NCBI GenBank assembly: GCA_033296885.1
Contig: MU863937.1
Coordinates: forward strand, 151,145-215,144
Origin: Triangularia verruculosa
Taxonomy: Eukaryota; Ascomycota; Sordariomycetes; Sordariales; Podosporaceae
Direction of reading: 5' to 3'
DNA length: 64,000 nt
In this document: positions 12,288 through 25,428 of the stretch, one piece after another
How positions within the stretch are numbered: the first letter of the stretch is position 1
How the letters are laid out: each line of letters starts with the position of its first letter
The notes under the pieces: model-generated
The model's database searches: none
What the model was told of the DNA's origin: nothing
What the model saw: only the letters and a program-made list of their open reading frames with translations
Program-made: the position numbers and the translations under genes

Positions 12288-14078
12288 GTGGCGACATAAC
12301 AGGGCAGATGGGAAGTGGGTGGCAATAAGAGCGTGGTTTTTTCTTTTGGTGAACAAAGTTGGTTTCTGGCACAGGAGGGGGTGGTCGGTCATACAAGACA
12401 CATCTTTACAAACAAAAAGCAAGGAAGCATGCACAGCCAGCATCTTGGACGGCGTTTTTATAAAAGGGACGATTTGCTCGATCGATTTGATTTGAGGCGT
12501 GGGGGCGGTGATGATAGACTTTAAAGAGTTGGAAAGGGGTGTTTCTACCTTGGTGAATCCGTGGGTTTTTTGGCTGTTGGATGTGGGGAGTAGGGGTCTA
12601 ATGGTGCTTAAGGGGGTTGCTATGGCTATAGATAGCTGCGATGGTTAGTTGATGGTAATGAGAGAAGGATGTTGACAGTAGATCATTGGTGTCATGTTGT
12701 CTGAAGACATGCCTACCTACCTCCTGCTTGATATTTACTTGATGCGCGAAGTTAAATCAACGAGTCTATTGATGCCACCCACACAAGATGATATATCCAT
12801 CAAGGCGGGATATCTTGCGCTTTTCGTGGGACGCCATGGGTAGAAGAATAGAAACCACTAAGCTACATAAAATCTCTGAAACGTAATCAAAGGTGTTTTT
12901 AAGAGATGAGGAAACGCTTTCGGAGCCCCTTGAGTGTCTTCCCCAGCGCTTCTCCCAATGTATCTTTTAATAGCAGATCTAGTTTGTGTACCAGGAAACG
13001 TACAAAGTCCATTCCACTTGTATTTTCCCAGCTGTCAGGTCAACATAGTATTTTTGAAGCCATCACCACTTGCAAGAAATAGCACAGAAGCCACATGTAT
13101 TCAAGTCTATCTGCCAATGACGTGCTCCAAACCGGGTCTCTGCTGCGCGTGCATTTGACCTGAACTGGCTCTGTCCTGAGTGTACCGCCCTGTCCGTTCT
13201 GAATGGCTTGTTCGCTCTGTTGTCTCCCACCGGCTTTGGCTGCGGCGCGGGCGTGGCTCTCAGGGCTATGAAAAACGTTATTCAAAAGGTTTGGTAGCAT
13301 ATCCTGGTAGAAAATAGAGATCACCAAGTTACATGAAGGATGTGGAGCGAAGTCACGTAGGCCAGAGGTCGGTGAAGGGAAGAGTCCGTCAGGAAAACTG
13401 CTCCAGCCCAGTACGGGTTCAGTTGCCCGGCTTGGACGCTGTAGGAAGAGGCGACGTATAATGATAATGTGATAGCTAGAGGACGGCGCCAATATGCAGT
13501 AAATAGACGACCCGGAGACATGGATGGTCCGGATGAGGGACACGACCTTGGAGTAGAAGTTGCCCATGCAATTCATTCTACCGAAACACATGTCGCGGTA
13601 GGAGGTCGGAGGCTCGCATTTCCACGCGAACAGGTAGTCGAAGACGTTCAAAGACAGTCCAGAGGCCTTTGATATAGCTCTGACGGCCTACGGGTTGTCT
13701 TTCTAGGCATATACCCTATTTTTAAAGGCCTGTTGACTATCTTTGAAGGCATTTTAAATATCTTTCGAGGCATGTTGGCTATCATTTGACGTATTTAAAT
13801 AGCGTTGAAGGCTCTTTCTTTCTCTGCGCGGCGCGGATGCTCAATTGCTGCATGTTGTGGGAAAGATTCCCCACGAATGGGCGGGAGAATAGTTCTTTCC
13901 TCCCATGATCCCAAGGGTCTCATGACAAAGGTTGCTACCTGGCCTGAGTAACAAGTTATTTCCTACCAATACCGGTCTTCTCTCAAAGAACTCCATTATC
14001 ACAGACAGATTCATCCCCCAAATTCCGCCAATTCAACATTATCGTCAATTTTACTTCTCGTCAATTTTATTTCACATC
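12288..14078. other. Intergenic between PIK1 and amidase
   Basis: 1.8 kb with no convincing gene. The 203-codon open frame on the minus strand at 13040-13651 shows no family resemblance. A degenerate 21-bp repeat array occupies 13663-13825. Confidence 0.5.
13663..13825 (+). repeat. Array A of degenerate 21-bp repeats (8 units)
   Basis: Units begin at about 13663, 13683, 13705, 13726, 13747, 13768, 13789 and 13809, a very regular 20-22 nt step. The unit is roughly AGGCMT followed by a 2-3 nt spacer and GACTATCTTTGA. The unit at 13726 is nearest this consensus. The others differ from it at several positions, so the array is old and decayed. The same unit occurs downstream of the amidase and, inverted, near 46.4 kb. 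Confidence 0.75.
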
Positions 14079-16172
14079 ATGCAACCGCAATCTACGAAAC
14101 CTTTCGATCCACTTCTTGCCGACGCCGGAACTCTACAAGAGCTACTGGACCAGAAGATCGTCACCACCAGTTTGGAGTTGGTCGATGCGTACTTGGCCCA
14201 GATCGAGACACATGATGACTATCTTCATGCCGTCATACAGACGACGCCGAGGGAGCTCCTTGAAACTATCTGTAAGCATTTAGACGAAGAGAGAGCTAGA
14301 GGATGTGATCGTGGGCCGTTACATGGTATTCCCATCCTTCTCAAGGTATGAACGGCTTCTGCTTGGCATCCCCTTGTTTCCTGTTTGGTGCAGGCTAATA
14401 ACGAACACGCACATCAGGACAACATAGCCACCCATCCTTCTCTGGGTCTTGCCACCACCGCCGGGAGTCTCGCACTCAAATCCTCGAAACCACGAGCAAA
14501 CGCCCACGTCGTGGATCTCCTGTTGGAGTCTGGGGCCATCATTTTGGGCAAGACCAACTTGAGCGTACGTATGCCTCCTCACCTAACTCAGTCAAAGGAG
14601 CCCCCTGACAAGCATCACAGGAATTCTCCAATGCTCGAGGTTACATGATGCCGAGCGGCTGGTCGGCGGTAGGGGGTCAGACTCAGTCAGCTTATGTTCA
14701 TGGGGGCATTGCAGAGGGGGACTCACGGCTTGGACACTCGGTACGCAATCCACCTTATATCACCCCCGACCCGCGCTGACGACTCTAACAATACTCAGAG
14801 TCCCGCCGGCTCCTCAACAGGCTCAGCAGTAGCTGTCTCGGCCGGCTATGCACCCATTTCGCTGGGTACCGAGACGGATGGCTCTTTGATATGTCCTGCT
14901 GGAAGGGCGGCGCTTTACACTATCAAGCCGACTATTGGGTTAGTATCTCAAAAAGGGGTCGTACCGGTTTCGCGGCACTTTGACTCGGTCGGACCGATGA
15001 CGAAGACAGTGTATGATCTGGCGGTCTTGCTGGATGTTTTAACGGAGAAGTCGCCAGAGGAATTCTATACCAAGTGCCTGACGACAACGTGGAATGATAT
15101 CTCGGTTGCCACCCTTGACCCAAAGTTATGGAGGTATGACAGTGGCATGGTCAAGCCGATGCCTGGGGCCGAGAAGCAAATGGTACGTCTTCCTCCCGAC
15201 TCCCTGCTATCACAAGCTAATCCTTGTCTAGGATAGAGAGATCCGCGAGGCGTATTTGAAGATCGAGGCTCGGGCGGAGAGATTCAAGGGCAATGTCAAT
15301 CTTTCCCACCCCAGAACATTCGTTTTCAATGAGGTAAACATCAAAGAGGTTATCACCTGTAAGTTCTGCCCTTTCTTGACAACTCTAGTTACCTACTGAG
15401 TATTCTAATGTAATGCATAACATGTAGTGGCCGACCTCAGGGCCGACCTGCATGACTACCTTGACGATCTTGAAGAAAGCGAGGTCCGCTTCTTAGAGCA
15501 CATAATCGCGTTCAATAATGAACACGCAGATGAGGAGCTTCCGTCTCGTAAGCATACTCTGTCCTTTGACCAATCTATGAAGACCATTCTAATACCTGGG
15601 TTGTTTATAGATCATGGAAATCAAGACCGATTCCACCGAGCTGCGAACCTAGACCTTAGCTTACGAGAGCATGATGTTAACCTGAGGCTATTACGGTGGT
15701 TTGCAAGGACTCAAGGAGCAGAGCCTATCTTCAACAGCGGCGTTGACGTGATCCTTGGTCCTGCTGATGGATTTCTGACCTCGGTTGCCGCTTGTGGAGG
15801 TATGGTCTCTTTTCATCGCCGTCAAGATCACCCCTCTTCGAGCCTGCTTTACACTCACAGCAGTTACATAAGTCTTTGCGCCTCCATTTTGTCCACCGAC
15901 CCAACGATACACGAATAGAGTCACTCTTTTGGTGGAAATGCTGACCAGTTCGACTTTATGTCTACTTAGGATATCCAATCGCGGCAATGCCACTCTCTTA
16001 CCTCGACTTCAATGGTCGGCCGTTCGGGGTCTCTGCTATGGCCGCCAGGGGCCGTGAAGACATCTTGGTCAAAGTCATGAGTGCTTGGGAGGCGACATTC
16101 CCAGCCAGACGGCCGCCTCCGCTGCTGAGAAAGGCGTCCGAGGAGAGTCCACGGGCCTCAGGAAGCATGTGA
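14079..16172 (+). CDS. Amidase-signature hydrolase
   Basis: Predicted amide hydrolase of the amidase-signature family; the substrate is unknown. Exons 14079-14345, 14418-14564, 14621-14740, 14799-15182, 15232-15358, 15428-15547, 15611-15799 and 15970-16172 encode 518 aa, a normal length. The Ser-cisSer-Lys triad is visible: Lys89 in GIPILLKDN, Ser183 in AGSSTGSA, and Ser207 in GTETDGSL, exactly 24 residues after Ser183 as in the family. The C-terminal half has the family segments LEHIIAFNNEHADEELPS, ILGPADGFL and GGYPIAAMPLSYL. The 63-nt intron 15548-15610 has no in-frame stop, so its retention would insert 21 residues. There is no signal peptide, so the enzyme is probably cytosolic. The gene lies between two arrays of one 21-bp repeat, which suggests an accessory or mobile locus. 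Confidence 0.9.
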
Positions 16173-19159
16173 CAGGCCTATCACTATCCTTCAAGCCTAA
16201 TTGAATATCTTTGGAGGCCTTTGTGTTATTTTGGAAGGTGTATCACTGGGGTTTAAGGGCCTATTGACTCTCTTTGACGCTTGTTAACTATCTTCAAGGG
16301 CCTAGTTACCATCATGAAAACCCCCGTTAATAATAAAAACAAGGGCCCTTTAAACTGCTCCAGAGCCATGCGAACTATCTTTGCAGACCCATTACTATCT
16401 TTCAGGGTATATTCATTGGCTTTGGCTTTCATCGACGAGGCCCTCGATATGCTATATCACCTGGCAGTGTCAGTTGTCAGGATCTCTATATGGCTGCCTA
16501 CCTCTCAAGTTCAACACTGAGATCAAGAACCGTCGTCCATTTAGTGTATTCCCATTATCTAACAAGGCTACGAGTTTGTAGTTCAGTGACGAATGACATT
16601 GCAGGAAAGAATCAGTCAGCCTCACAAAGTGCTGATTCTTGCCGGTTTCGGGGGCCAACATGGGCAATGCCATGTGGGAAAATCCGGGAACGGGTCACAT
16701 TGGAGCGGGAAGAGATGTAGATCGGATAAGCAGCTTTTCGGCACATCGGTTTTCTGATATCTGAGGTTTCATTCTTGTGCTATTGGAGTGGTGTGGTATG
16801 CCAAGTTTGTTCGGGATTGGATGATTTCGGGCGCGGGGCAATTGAAGGTGGGTGGCTTCTGGAAACAGGGAAGAAGGACGAAAACGGGGTGGTAAAAGGG
16901 GGTTTGTGATGAAATGGTTACCGTGCAGAAAGGAGATGAGATCTACGGGTAAGGCTGCTGCCGAGGGAGCTTTGAGGATGAAAGATTGTTCGTATGGGCG
17001 CGGGTTAGGTACCTAGGTAGGTATGGTTGTGGTGGCTTGTCGAGGTGATGGGTTCGGGACGTGGGAGGACATCGGGAGTGGCGTTTGGAACATGCAGACT
17101 TGCTGCCGACTTTCTCCTTGTGCGGGTTAGGTTGTTGAAGAAGTCGAGCTATAGATCTGCAGAGAGACTATCTTTAGTAGTAACAGGGCGAATTTGTGTC
17201 TCATTTTAGTAGCTTTAGTATGTTAGTAGTGGGCTATAATTGATTGCTAGGATCATGATTGGCTGCCTTGTCGTTGATTTCCTTGGTTGAGGAAAAGGAT
17301 TGAAGCCATCACCATTGTCTTGGCACATGGTTGACCTCGTGATATGGGGCGGCTCAGGGGCGGTGACCCGTTGCCGCTTAACTTATTCCCAAATCTATTT
17401 GACAAGAAGAAAAATACCATTGGATTCTGATAGGTTCAATGCATGTAGACCGCTATTCTGTGAATCACCTCACCGCGCTCTCAAGATTTGGAGGTTGAGG
17501 TCCTACCAGCCAAGACACAATTTGTACGCCCTGATTGTGCAAGTTGAGGAAGTCCTCGATCGATCACAAGACTCAGATGAGGGATAATAAACAACCAAGA
17601 AGTTACTGACTCTGTGAGGGCATTGCAACCACATGCCATCCATGATTGGGCCGGGAGGGTATCACGATGGTGGCAAATGAACGCCTGATCGGCGGAAGGG
17701 CGGTTTGGTTCACCCTGAATTGCGCCCAAAAGTGAACAAGATGAGGCTTCGTCCGGCAGGCAGATACTTTGAGAGGATATCGTGACTTTTGGGTAGCTAG
17801 CTAGCTAGTGCAGGAGTTCGATGTTACCTCGAGTCTCGCGATCTGCGGCGAAATATGAGCAGCCGTACAGGTAGGTCTTTCCACGGAGAAACAACCCCCA
17901 AAGTCACTCCTCCGTGGAGAAAGATAGAGAACCGCATCTCCTTTTCACCTCCAGGACATCTTCATATCGGTAGCATTACCTTACCATTCAAGTCCGAAAT
18001 AGCTGGAGACCATACCAAAGCTCAAACCCCCATTCTTCCCTCCCATAGACCTCCCCAAATAGATTAAATCTACACTTTTGCTGACCGGTATACTCGCACC
18101 ACATCCTGCCCGTCACCGTTAAACATCAATGTTTTCTGCAGGTAGAAGCAAAGCAAAACATAGTCAACGCAACTTACACAGCAGCCAATGTGCTGTTTTA
18201 GGCGGGCATGCAGTACAACAGTCACAAATCATGCCACCTCACAGTTCTAGAAGCACTTTATATCTCATGTTGTCATCCCTCAAACTGCTGTAAAGTGATC
18301 AATGTGGTACTACCCCCGCCAGAAACGACAAAAGTTAACTCTGCATCAGAGACCCGTTGTTGTGTCACTTTGACACGACAGGCAGCAACAACAATAGCAA
18401 GGATGTAGCGTGTAGGGCGGAGTGAGCACCCGGCCGAGAGGCGGGCACGGGCAGGATGACTCGCCTTGCATATACCACCTACTCTGTCGATCTTATAGAT
18501 CAAGAAGATTTGGCATCCAACGGGGGGCAACAGGGCGAGAAACACAGGTAGCATCATGAAAGGAGGTATCATTCCGTGACATTATTGGTGTGATAGCGTC
18601 TCATTATGGTTCTGTTTCGTAAAACTCCAGTCATAACTACCAAATGACAGTGGCTCGACAGAAGAGTCAAGCCGAAAAATTAAACGTTGTAACAAACACC
18701 TCAAAGTGCTTCCTTTTCCCTTCCTTTCCCTGTCCAGTTTTATCCTACCGCCCCCCAAACGTAACCGTACCATCCATACCGAAACCGTAACCCCAAGCCT
18801 CCTGCCTAACCAATACAAAGAAGAAAGAAAACGTTAATAAGCCAAATGAACCACCCAGAGGTATAACAATCATGAATTAAGGAAAGATACATGTTTTTGT
18901 TGTTGTTGTTTGTTTTCGTTTTAGTATCATGCAGTGATGACACATCCATGATATGATGATGACATGAGAAAGGAAAGCCCAAGAGAGAGAAGAAAAGAGG
19001 AGAAACCCGCCTGGGTCCTTACTTACCTTGTATATTATGACATGTCTTGCAGAAGACCCACATCTCTCGGCCGTAGCCTTACCCTTCTGCCGTGCACTGT
19101 TGCTCTACAACAATGATCAACAATTGACAACCCCTAACCCCTGTCTCTCCAGCCCTACC
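16173..19159. other. 3-kb intergenic region
   Basis: The first 290 nt are array B of the 21-bp repeat. The rest shows no ORF over about 100 codons and no family match. Minor simple sequence includes GCTA repeats near 17797 and GTT-rich sequence near 18895-18915. No gene was seen. Confidence 0.5.
16174..16460 (+). repeat. Array B of degenerate 21-bp repeats (about 13 units)
   Basis: Begins two bases after the amidase stop. Unit starts fall near 16174, 16193, 16215, 16236, 16257, 16278, 16298, 16319, 16342, 16363, 16385, 16404 and 16424, again a 20-22 nt step. The best units read GGGCCTATTGACTCTCTTTG and AGCCTAATTGAATATCTTTG. Orientation is the same as in array A. Copies are diverged from one another, with insertions and deletions of one or two bases. 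Confidence 0.75.
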
Positions 19160-20868
19160 CTACTCCTCCCGTTGCCCGCGCCCGGTCTCCTGCCCTTGGC
19201 TACCAGCACTCGGCGGCGGCGGCGGTGGAGGAGGAGGAGGAGGCGGTCCCATATGCATCACACCAGCAGGCATGGGCATGGACATAGGCATGGGCATCAT
19301 CCCAATCGGCGGCCACGTACAGTTGGCAGGGTGCCCGACAGCCCCATTCCCTGGACCACCGGCCCCCATCACAGCCCTGATCCCTGGCAAGTGATTCCCA
19401 TGGTTATGCCCATGAGCATGGTGCTCCCCGTTCACCCCCGGCATAGGACCGGTAACCTCGACCTCAAACCTCACTACACCCTTGGGTGTCAGTGCCCCGA
19501 TGAAGCGGGATAGGTCATCGCCCGAGTAGTTGCTCAAGTCGTAATCTTCTCCATCGACATGGACACTGACAACTAAGGCCCTAAGATGCCAGAGGCGGGC
19601 AGGAGACTTGTCTGCCGTTGTCACCTGAGAGAAAGAAGCTGGAGACCGACGGACATAGTTCAAGGCCGCGTCTTGAAGGGAGCGGATGGTAAGTGGGGTC
19701 TGCTCTAGGGTGCGTTGTTCACCGTGGTGGCGCCAGTGAATGTGCAAAAGCACGTCGTGGAGGGGTTGTTGAGGAGCGGTATTGGTGGGGGAAGGCGCAG
19801 ACCGAGGAGAAGGGTTGGTTGCTGCGGCAAGTCCAGGGCGAGAAGCAGCGGGGTTTTGACTGAGGGGTTGTGGCTTGGGGCCAGTGTTGGAAGGTACAAC
19901 GTGGAAAACGTGGGGGGGTGGCATCATCCATCCTCCGGGAGGTGCTTGAGGAGGAGGGGGAGGGGGGGGATGGCCACGATGGTCAATACCATCACCCATC
20001 ATTGGGAAGCCCCTGGGTGGAACGCAGCGAACACGTTGGGAGAACACCCCGCCAAAGAAGGGGGGTCTTCGGTTGGGCACGACTGCCGGCACATCAGAGT
20101 CGGTGGGGTCGAGGTCATTGTCTGAATCGTCATCAGATGACCTTGAGCAGGAGCGAGACCGGGCCGGTGAGCGGGAGCGGGAACGAGAACGGCGGACAGC
20201 CTTGCTCTTGGACGATACATGTGCACTCTTGGAAGCCCTGGCCGCTTTGTCCCGGTTGCGCTTCTTCAGCACGCCAGTGGAGGTGACTGAGACAGTCTCG
20301 TTGTCTGACAGTGACTCCTCGTAGGTGGACGGGGACTGATCAACAGTCACAGTAGAAGAGAGAGAGGCGGTGTCGCTGTCGCTTCCGTCCTCGCTATCAC
20401 TCGACGGCTTGAGACTGTGCTTCTTGAGGCTGGCCACGAACGCATATCCGTTGGTAGATATGTAGTTCTGCACGGCGGTGGCAGACTTGACATGAAGCCC
20501 GTGGATGGCTTCTTGGAGAGTAGGTGCCAGCTCCGACATCAGCACCTCCCGCTTGCCCTGTTCGGCTCTTAGGATCAAGGCCTTGAACTTTCCCAGGGGT
20601 TCCATCGCAGTGACCAGTGAGATATCAGCATCTTGGCGGCTGAAGAACTTGCAGTTCTCTGACAGGAGACATATTAGTGACTGGTATTAAGATGCCTGCA
20701 GCAAGCAGCATGCTTGAGGTGTGGCATATAGCGGTGAGAGAACGTACCAATGACCTGAGAACGCAGGTCGATAGCTGGCGGGGGAGCCATGGGAGCCATA
20801 CTCGAGCAGAGACGGTGTTGTTGAGGTGATTGCTGGACAGAGTCAAAGTAATGTGAGGGTACTAGCAT
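19160..20868 (-). CDS. SR/proline-rich protein of unknown function (539 aa)
   Basis: Not recognised. Exons 20868-20748 and 20658-19160 join in phase across an 89-nt intron (residues QVI-ENCKFFSRQDAD). Residues about 35-130 form a helical, likely folded segment (GKFKALILRAEQGKREVLMS; LQEAIHGLHVKSATAVQNY). An acidic/serine stretch follows, then an RS-dipeptide run near residues 195-220 typical of SR-type or nuclear proteins. A poly-proline region with PPPPPPP comes next. Residues about 345-460 look folded (LLHIHWRHHGEQRTL; LWHLRALVVSVHVDGEDYDL; VVRFEVEV). The C-terminus is Met/Pro repeats plus a 12-proline run. The start is the most upstream in-frame ATG (20868); ATGs at residues 28 and 31 are alternatives. 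A nuclear or RNA-linked role would be inference from composition only. Confidence 0.75.
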
Positions 20869-22279
20869 TGGGTAATCCAACCCCGGATGTCGAGCTGGTG
20901 ATGCGAGTAAAGTCTCGAATCCGGAAGGAGACTGGCCGAAGCCAGGGATGGGCCATACTTATACCCGTTTGTAAAAGTGTTCTACGTGCCACCGCGAACG
21001 TTTGTGCGTCCAGGTGGGCACCCGTCACAAGGCATGAGGCCCTTCGGGGAAGGAGAGGGGGGGAAGGACATAAACAAGACCGTAGCTAGCTTTCGACAGC
21101 GAGTAGGAAAACGAGGCGGACTTGCATGCCCGGCTGATGCATATGTAAGTTATGGGAACTGGGGGGGATCCGGAGTACCAAACTACGACGGATACCCCGG
21201 AGGAACATGACGAACCATGCGGTAAGTGGATACACCGCAGTTCAATGCCGTCAATATAGAAGTTGTTGAGCGGCTCAGTCGCCCGGCAGGAGTGTGATGA
21301 GGGAAACTGGAGGGAATACTAAGATGAGCGCCGGCATACTATGAGCGTATGTACCATCGGCTGGACACCGTTCTTGTCTCCCTCGAAGGCGGAATGGGGG
21401 GTCACTTGACGTTGTGTCCGGCCGGGTACCGTTGCTTTGTTTTATTTTAACCATTCATCCAAGGCCACGGAAACAGGCATTGTTTGTTGTGTATCATATC
21501 ATGGCGAAGTTGAAGCCGTTGTGTAATTTTAGATGGTGACACAAGCAACGGTCCGCACCTTTTGCGGAAAGATCGTCTTGATTATATCACATCTGGCTGA
21601 GATGCCGTGTAGCTTGGTGAACCCGGACTATGAAAGCAACGCAAAATTTGTGTGCCCTAGAGAAATCCGTTTGAGGCGTTCCATCACATCAATATCTGCT
21701 TTGTGATATACATACAGCCCTAACCGCTGTGGCAGCTGCAGGAGTAACCTGGCGGTGAAGGGACGCCGATAAGGACGCCGAGGAGTGGTCGTCCCGAACT
21801 CGCCGGACAGGTGACAAGAAGAAGCACATTTGGCCCCCAAGCCTCATTCAAAACCACTTGATGCGAAGCATTGGGTCAGTATTTCTCACAATGCCATTTT
21901 TTCAGATTCACTTACACAGTTTTACACAGTTTTACACAATTGGTCAAACTGCCAAATCGAGATCCCCGTCCAATGGCTGGCAAAGTTACTAGATCAGGGA
22001 CGGCCGTTTAAGCCACCACCAAAGCAACCAAGATCCAATCACAGACGACAAATCACATTTCCCTACCAGGGGCAAATGTCGAAGCCCGTACCTGGTTGAA
22101 TGTAGGGCTGCTCCGGCCGCAAATCGTGACCTTCACTCGTCCCAATGGAGCTGACAAGCCAATTGCCCTTCAGCATGCCAGGATCGTGCCCTGCTACCCT
22201 TGTAATCCATGGATGTATTAGGCCGCCTAGTTATTATCTATCTCCACCAGTCAGTTTTGCCTGCATGAGCCCTTCAACC
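20869..22279. other. Intergenic, nothing recognised
   Basis: Holds the promoter of the minus-strand SR-rich gene and the 3' flank of NUP82. No coding frame of note, RNA gene or clear repeat was found. Confidence 0.5.
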
Positions 22280-24993
22280 TCATCCAACCGTCAATCTCTC
22301 AAGCCGTTCTTTGACGGCATCTACCATCATTGATTCCCTATCCAACAAACTCATCACTTGTGCCATTTTCGCCTTGCGGACGTCTGCTGGAATCCTGACG
22401 CCAGGCGCCGGCGAGGCGGGCCCGTCTTCAGCTGCCTCCCCTTGTCTTCTTTGCAGCTGCTCAGCCTGCGCCAGAAGCGAGTCGCTAAGTTCCTTAATCT
22501 CCTCGAATCGCTTCCAGGGGTGTCTGGTCTTGGAGTCAATGGGCGAGGTATCGACTTCGGATCCCAAGATGCTGTTTTCAAAGCCCTTCACTTCCTCCAC
22601 CCAGGCCTTCTCCTTGTCACTCAGGTCGCGAGTAGTGGCGCGGCCGAGCTTCTTCTTGATTTTTTCCATTCTGCTCGCCAATTCCTCCTGCCGTCTCTGC
22701 GCCTGATCAAGGCGCGACCGGGTGAGCTCGTTGATCGAAATAGGTTCATCGTCGCCCAAATCGTCGCCCGTAATGGTGTCAATTCTCTTCTTGACCTCGC
22801 TTGCCTTAATCAGCTGGTCTCGTAGTTCAAACTGAAGCGCTTCACATTTTCTAAACAACTCCGCCACAGCCTTCTGGATCTCAAGGACTTCGCTGCTCGC
22901 CACTTTGTGGCCTTCAGTGAACACCTCGAGAGTAGCCATGGATAACCTAATATCCTGCTGAAGTAGCGGCCTTCTTCGACCCGTTTTGAGAAGATCGACC
23001 CACGCCGGGACGGCATTGCTGCTGCTGAGTAGCACATCAGAGGCATGGAAAACTGGACGAGGGTGCCACACCACCTCTGGCTCGGGAATTTCCACCTGCT
23101 CATGAACAACTGGTGAGTCTCTGGCAACAGGCGCAAGCTCAAGCTCTGGGGTGTCGAAGAAGATGGCGATGGGCTGATTATGTGTGGCGGAGAGCAGAAG
23201 GTGACCAATATCCTGATCGCGAATGACAACAGGCGCTGAAAGCACATTCATGCCACGAGATTGAGTAAAAACGCGCTCCCGCTCCGACCCATGTCCTTGG
23301 ACCAGCACATCGATACGGAACTCTGCACCAGCCTCCGAGTCCCCTGAGAGCTCACTTTCAAGGCGGGAAACCCAAGACTCCAGGTTGATGAGAGTGATGC
23401 CAGCCGGATGTGTGACGTAGAACGAGTATTTCGAGGTAGTATCCTCGCTAAACATGGGCCAACTGTCGGGCGTAAGTTCGGCAGGCTTGACAGTGTCAAA
23501 CGTTTGGAAAGTGAGGAGACTTTGGGTTCTGGCAGTCGCGGAAGATGGCCTCAGTTTGCTCGTAATCTTGGAGGGCAACCACTCAGCCTCGACGCCCTCA
23601 GTTGCTAGGCATATTTTTACTTGACCGCTGGTAGAGAGCAGACAAACAATGGAAAGCGAGAGTCCGTTCTCTTCTTCTTCGTCCATGGCCAGTTCCTCAT
23701 CTTCTCCCATCATCAAGTCTGACATGTTGGGCTTCTCTCCGATCACGAAGATGTCCTTAAGCTCGACCTCATCATCCTGCTCATCTTCAGGATTCAGATC
23801 GAAATTAAAGGGCCCTTGGAGTTTGGGGACAATGCCTGGACGAACAGGGCGGGTGTATACCTCCACTTCGCCATTTGTCCCAGTAGACTCCAGGATCTTT
23901 GGCTCCTGATTGTCCAGATCAGACATCCACTGCAGTTGCTGCTGCGCCAAAAGGCGATCCTCATATGAAACGTCGGGACTGTCTTCGGTAGCTGCGATCC
24001 TGGAAACAATCGAAACGGACAGAGAAGGGATAAGAGTCGGAGGCGGTGCCCAGCGCTTAGGAAGTAGAGGACACAGAGCATATACATCGCCTCCAGTCAT
24101 GGCAACCCAAAGAGTCATGGGCGACCAACCACCCGAGTTCCTCGCTGGGAAACAAGCCGCAGCAACCTCCATGTCGAAAGAATCAGGCGAGAATGCCTTG
24201 TTCGTGGCTGACACGGAGGCACTGAAGTCTTGATCGACGCATGTTCCATCGGCCAACCTCTTGAGGTCGATAGCCAGGGTAGCGGCGTCGAAGCTCCAGC
24301 GGTCAGTAGCCGACAACTCCCAGATCCGTACGACCGCATCCTCGGTGACCGTAACCAGGGCTGTCCCGTTTACACCCAAAGGGTGCCAAATTGCTGACAC
24401 GACGGCAGACCGAGAGGTGACGTGAGTAGTAGGCCCAAGCGTATAAAACTTTGGCTTGAAGGGAGCCGAGTCGCGTGTGTTGAGGTGTGACGGGTCGGGC
24501 AGAATACAGATGTGAATCGTATGAGATGTCAAAACTGCGAGAAAGTCATTGTTTGGGGACATGACCAGCTGGCGAATGTCCTCGGCAACAGGTGTTTTGA
24601 TAATCTTTCAACACAAGATTAGCGACAAGGCAAATCAGGGCTGCCACAACTGCTTACTCTGTAACCCTCTGGCCCGACATTTCCATTGGCAGCCTCCTCA
24701 TCGTAGACCTCAAAATCATTTGGTTCCCTCTTGAAACGAACTCCTCCCGTCCGTGCCTGTTTCGTCTCCCAAGACTCCTTTAAGTCGACCAAATCTCCCC
24801 ATCTTATCTGCTTCCCAACAGCCACAAAAACTTCGGTTCCTCGACGCGCAATAGTTCTCCGGGGGCCTAGCTTTGGTTTCTTGTTGTATGCCAAAGACGA
24901 AGTCTTGGGGTCGTCGTTGGAGGGCTCAAAGAGCTTGTGGCCTGGGCTGGGCTCATTGAGCCAACTGGGAGCAAAGCTTTTGATTCTGGGCAT
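22280..24993 (-). CDS. nup82: Nucleoporin Nup82 (Nup88 family)
   Basis: Cytoplasmic-face nuclear-pore subunit that in fungi anchors the Nup159/Nsp1 mRNA-export platform. Exons 24993-24658 and 24604-22280 encode 886 aa. The start ATG gives MPRIKSFAPSWLNEPSPGHK, and the intron joins GPEGYR to IIKTPVAEDIRQLVMSPNND. The first 550 residues look like a beta-propeller with WD-like blades (FLAVLTSHTIHICILPDPS; VSAIWHPLGVNGTALVTVTE; VVRIWEL). An acidic loop interrupts the propeller. The last 270 residues are strongly helical and coiled-coil, rich in Glu, Lys and Gln. This order, propeller then coiled coil, is the Nup82/Nup88 plan. The gene is divergent from CBP20 across 435 bp. No experimental support is available here. 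Confidence 0.82.
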
Positions 24994-25428
24994 TTTAGCC
25001 TGCGCAGGGCGCTGTAGAGTCGCGATAGCAGGCTGGTATGGTGTCAAAACAGGTGAAAGTCGATATGTTCGAGAAGAAAAGCCTACTGGTCATGCGCCTC
25101 GGTGATTGATGGGTGCCCAAAACATACAACAAAAAAAAAGACGGGCACGATTTGTTCGAGCGGGAGGCTGGAAGTGGAAGCTCTCAAAGGACGGGAGCTG
25201 CTGGTTTCTTAGCGCGTCTCTGGGTCTTGTCGCCCGGCCAGCTCGCTAGCTTTGGATTTTCTGGCAGGCACGTTGTCTTGGCAATCTGATCCAAGTGCCA
25301 TTGGCGGGACCCACCCCTGTCCAATGCGCTGCAGCAGACCCACCTCGAATTGAAAGTCGCTGAGAGATGCGACAAGGCGAGACAAGCTTCCTTCCAAGAA
25401 ACAACCATCACGATACACAACCATCAAG
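24994..25428. other. Divergent NUP82/CBP20 promoter region
   Basis: 435 bp between the two start codons, so both promoters and leaders must lie here. No specific motif is claimed. Confidence 0.6.

Noticed and set aside
13040..13651. 203-codon minus-strand frame between PIK1 and the amidase
   Set aside because: No recognisable domain, and codon use unlike the confirmed genes.
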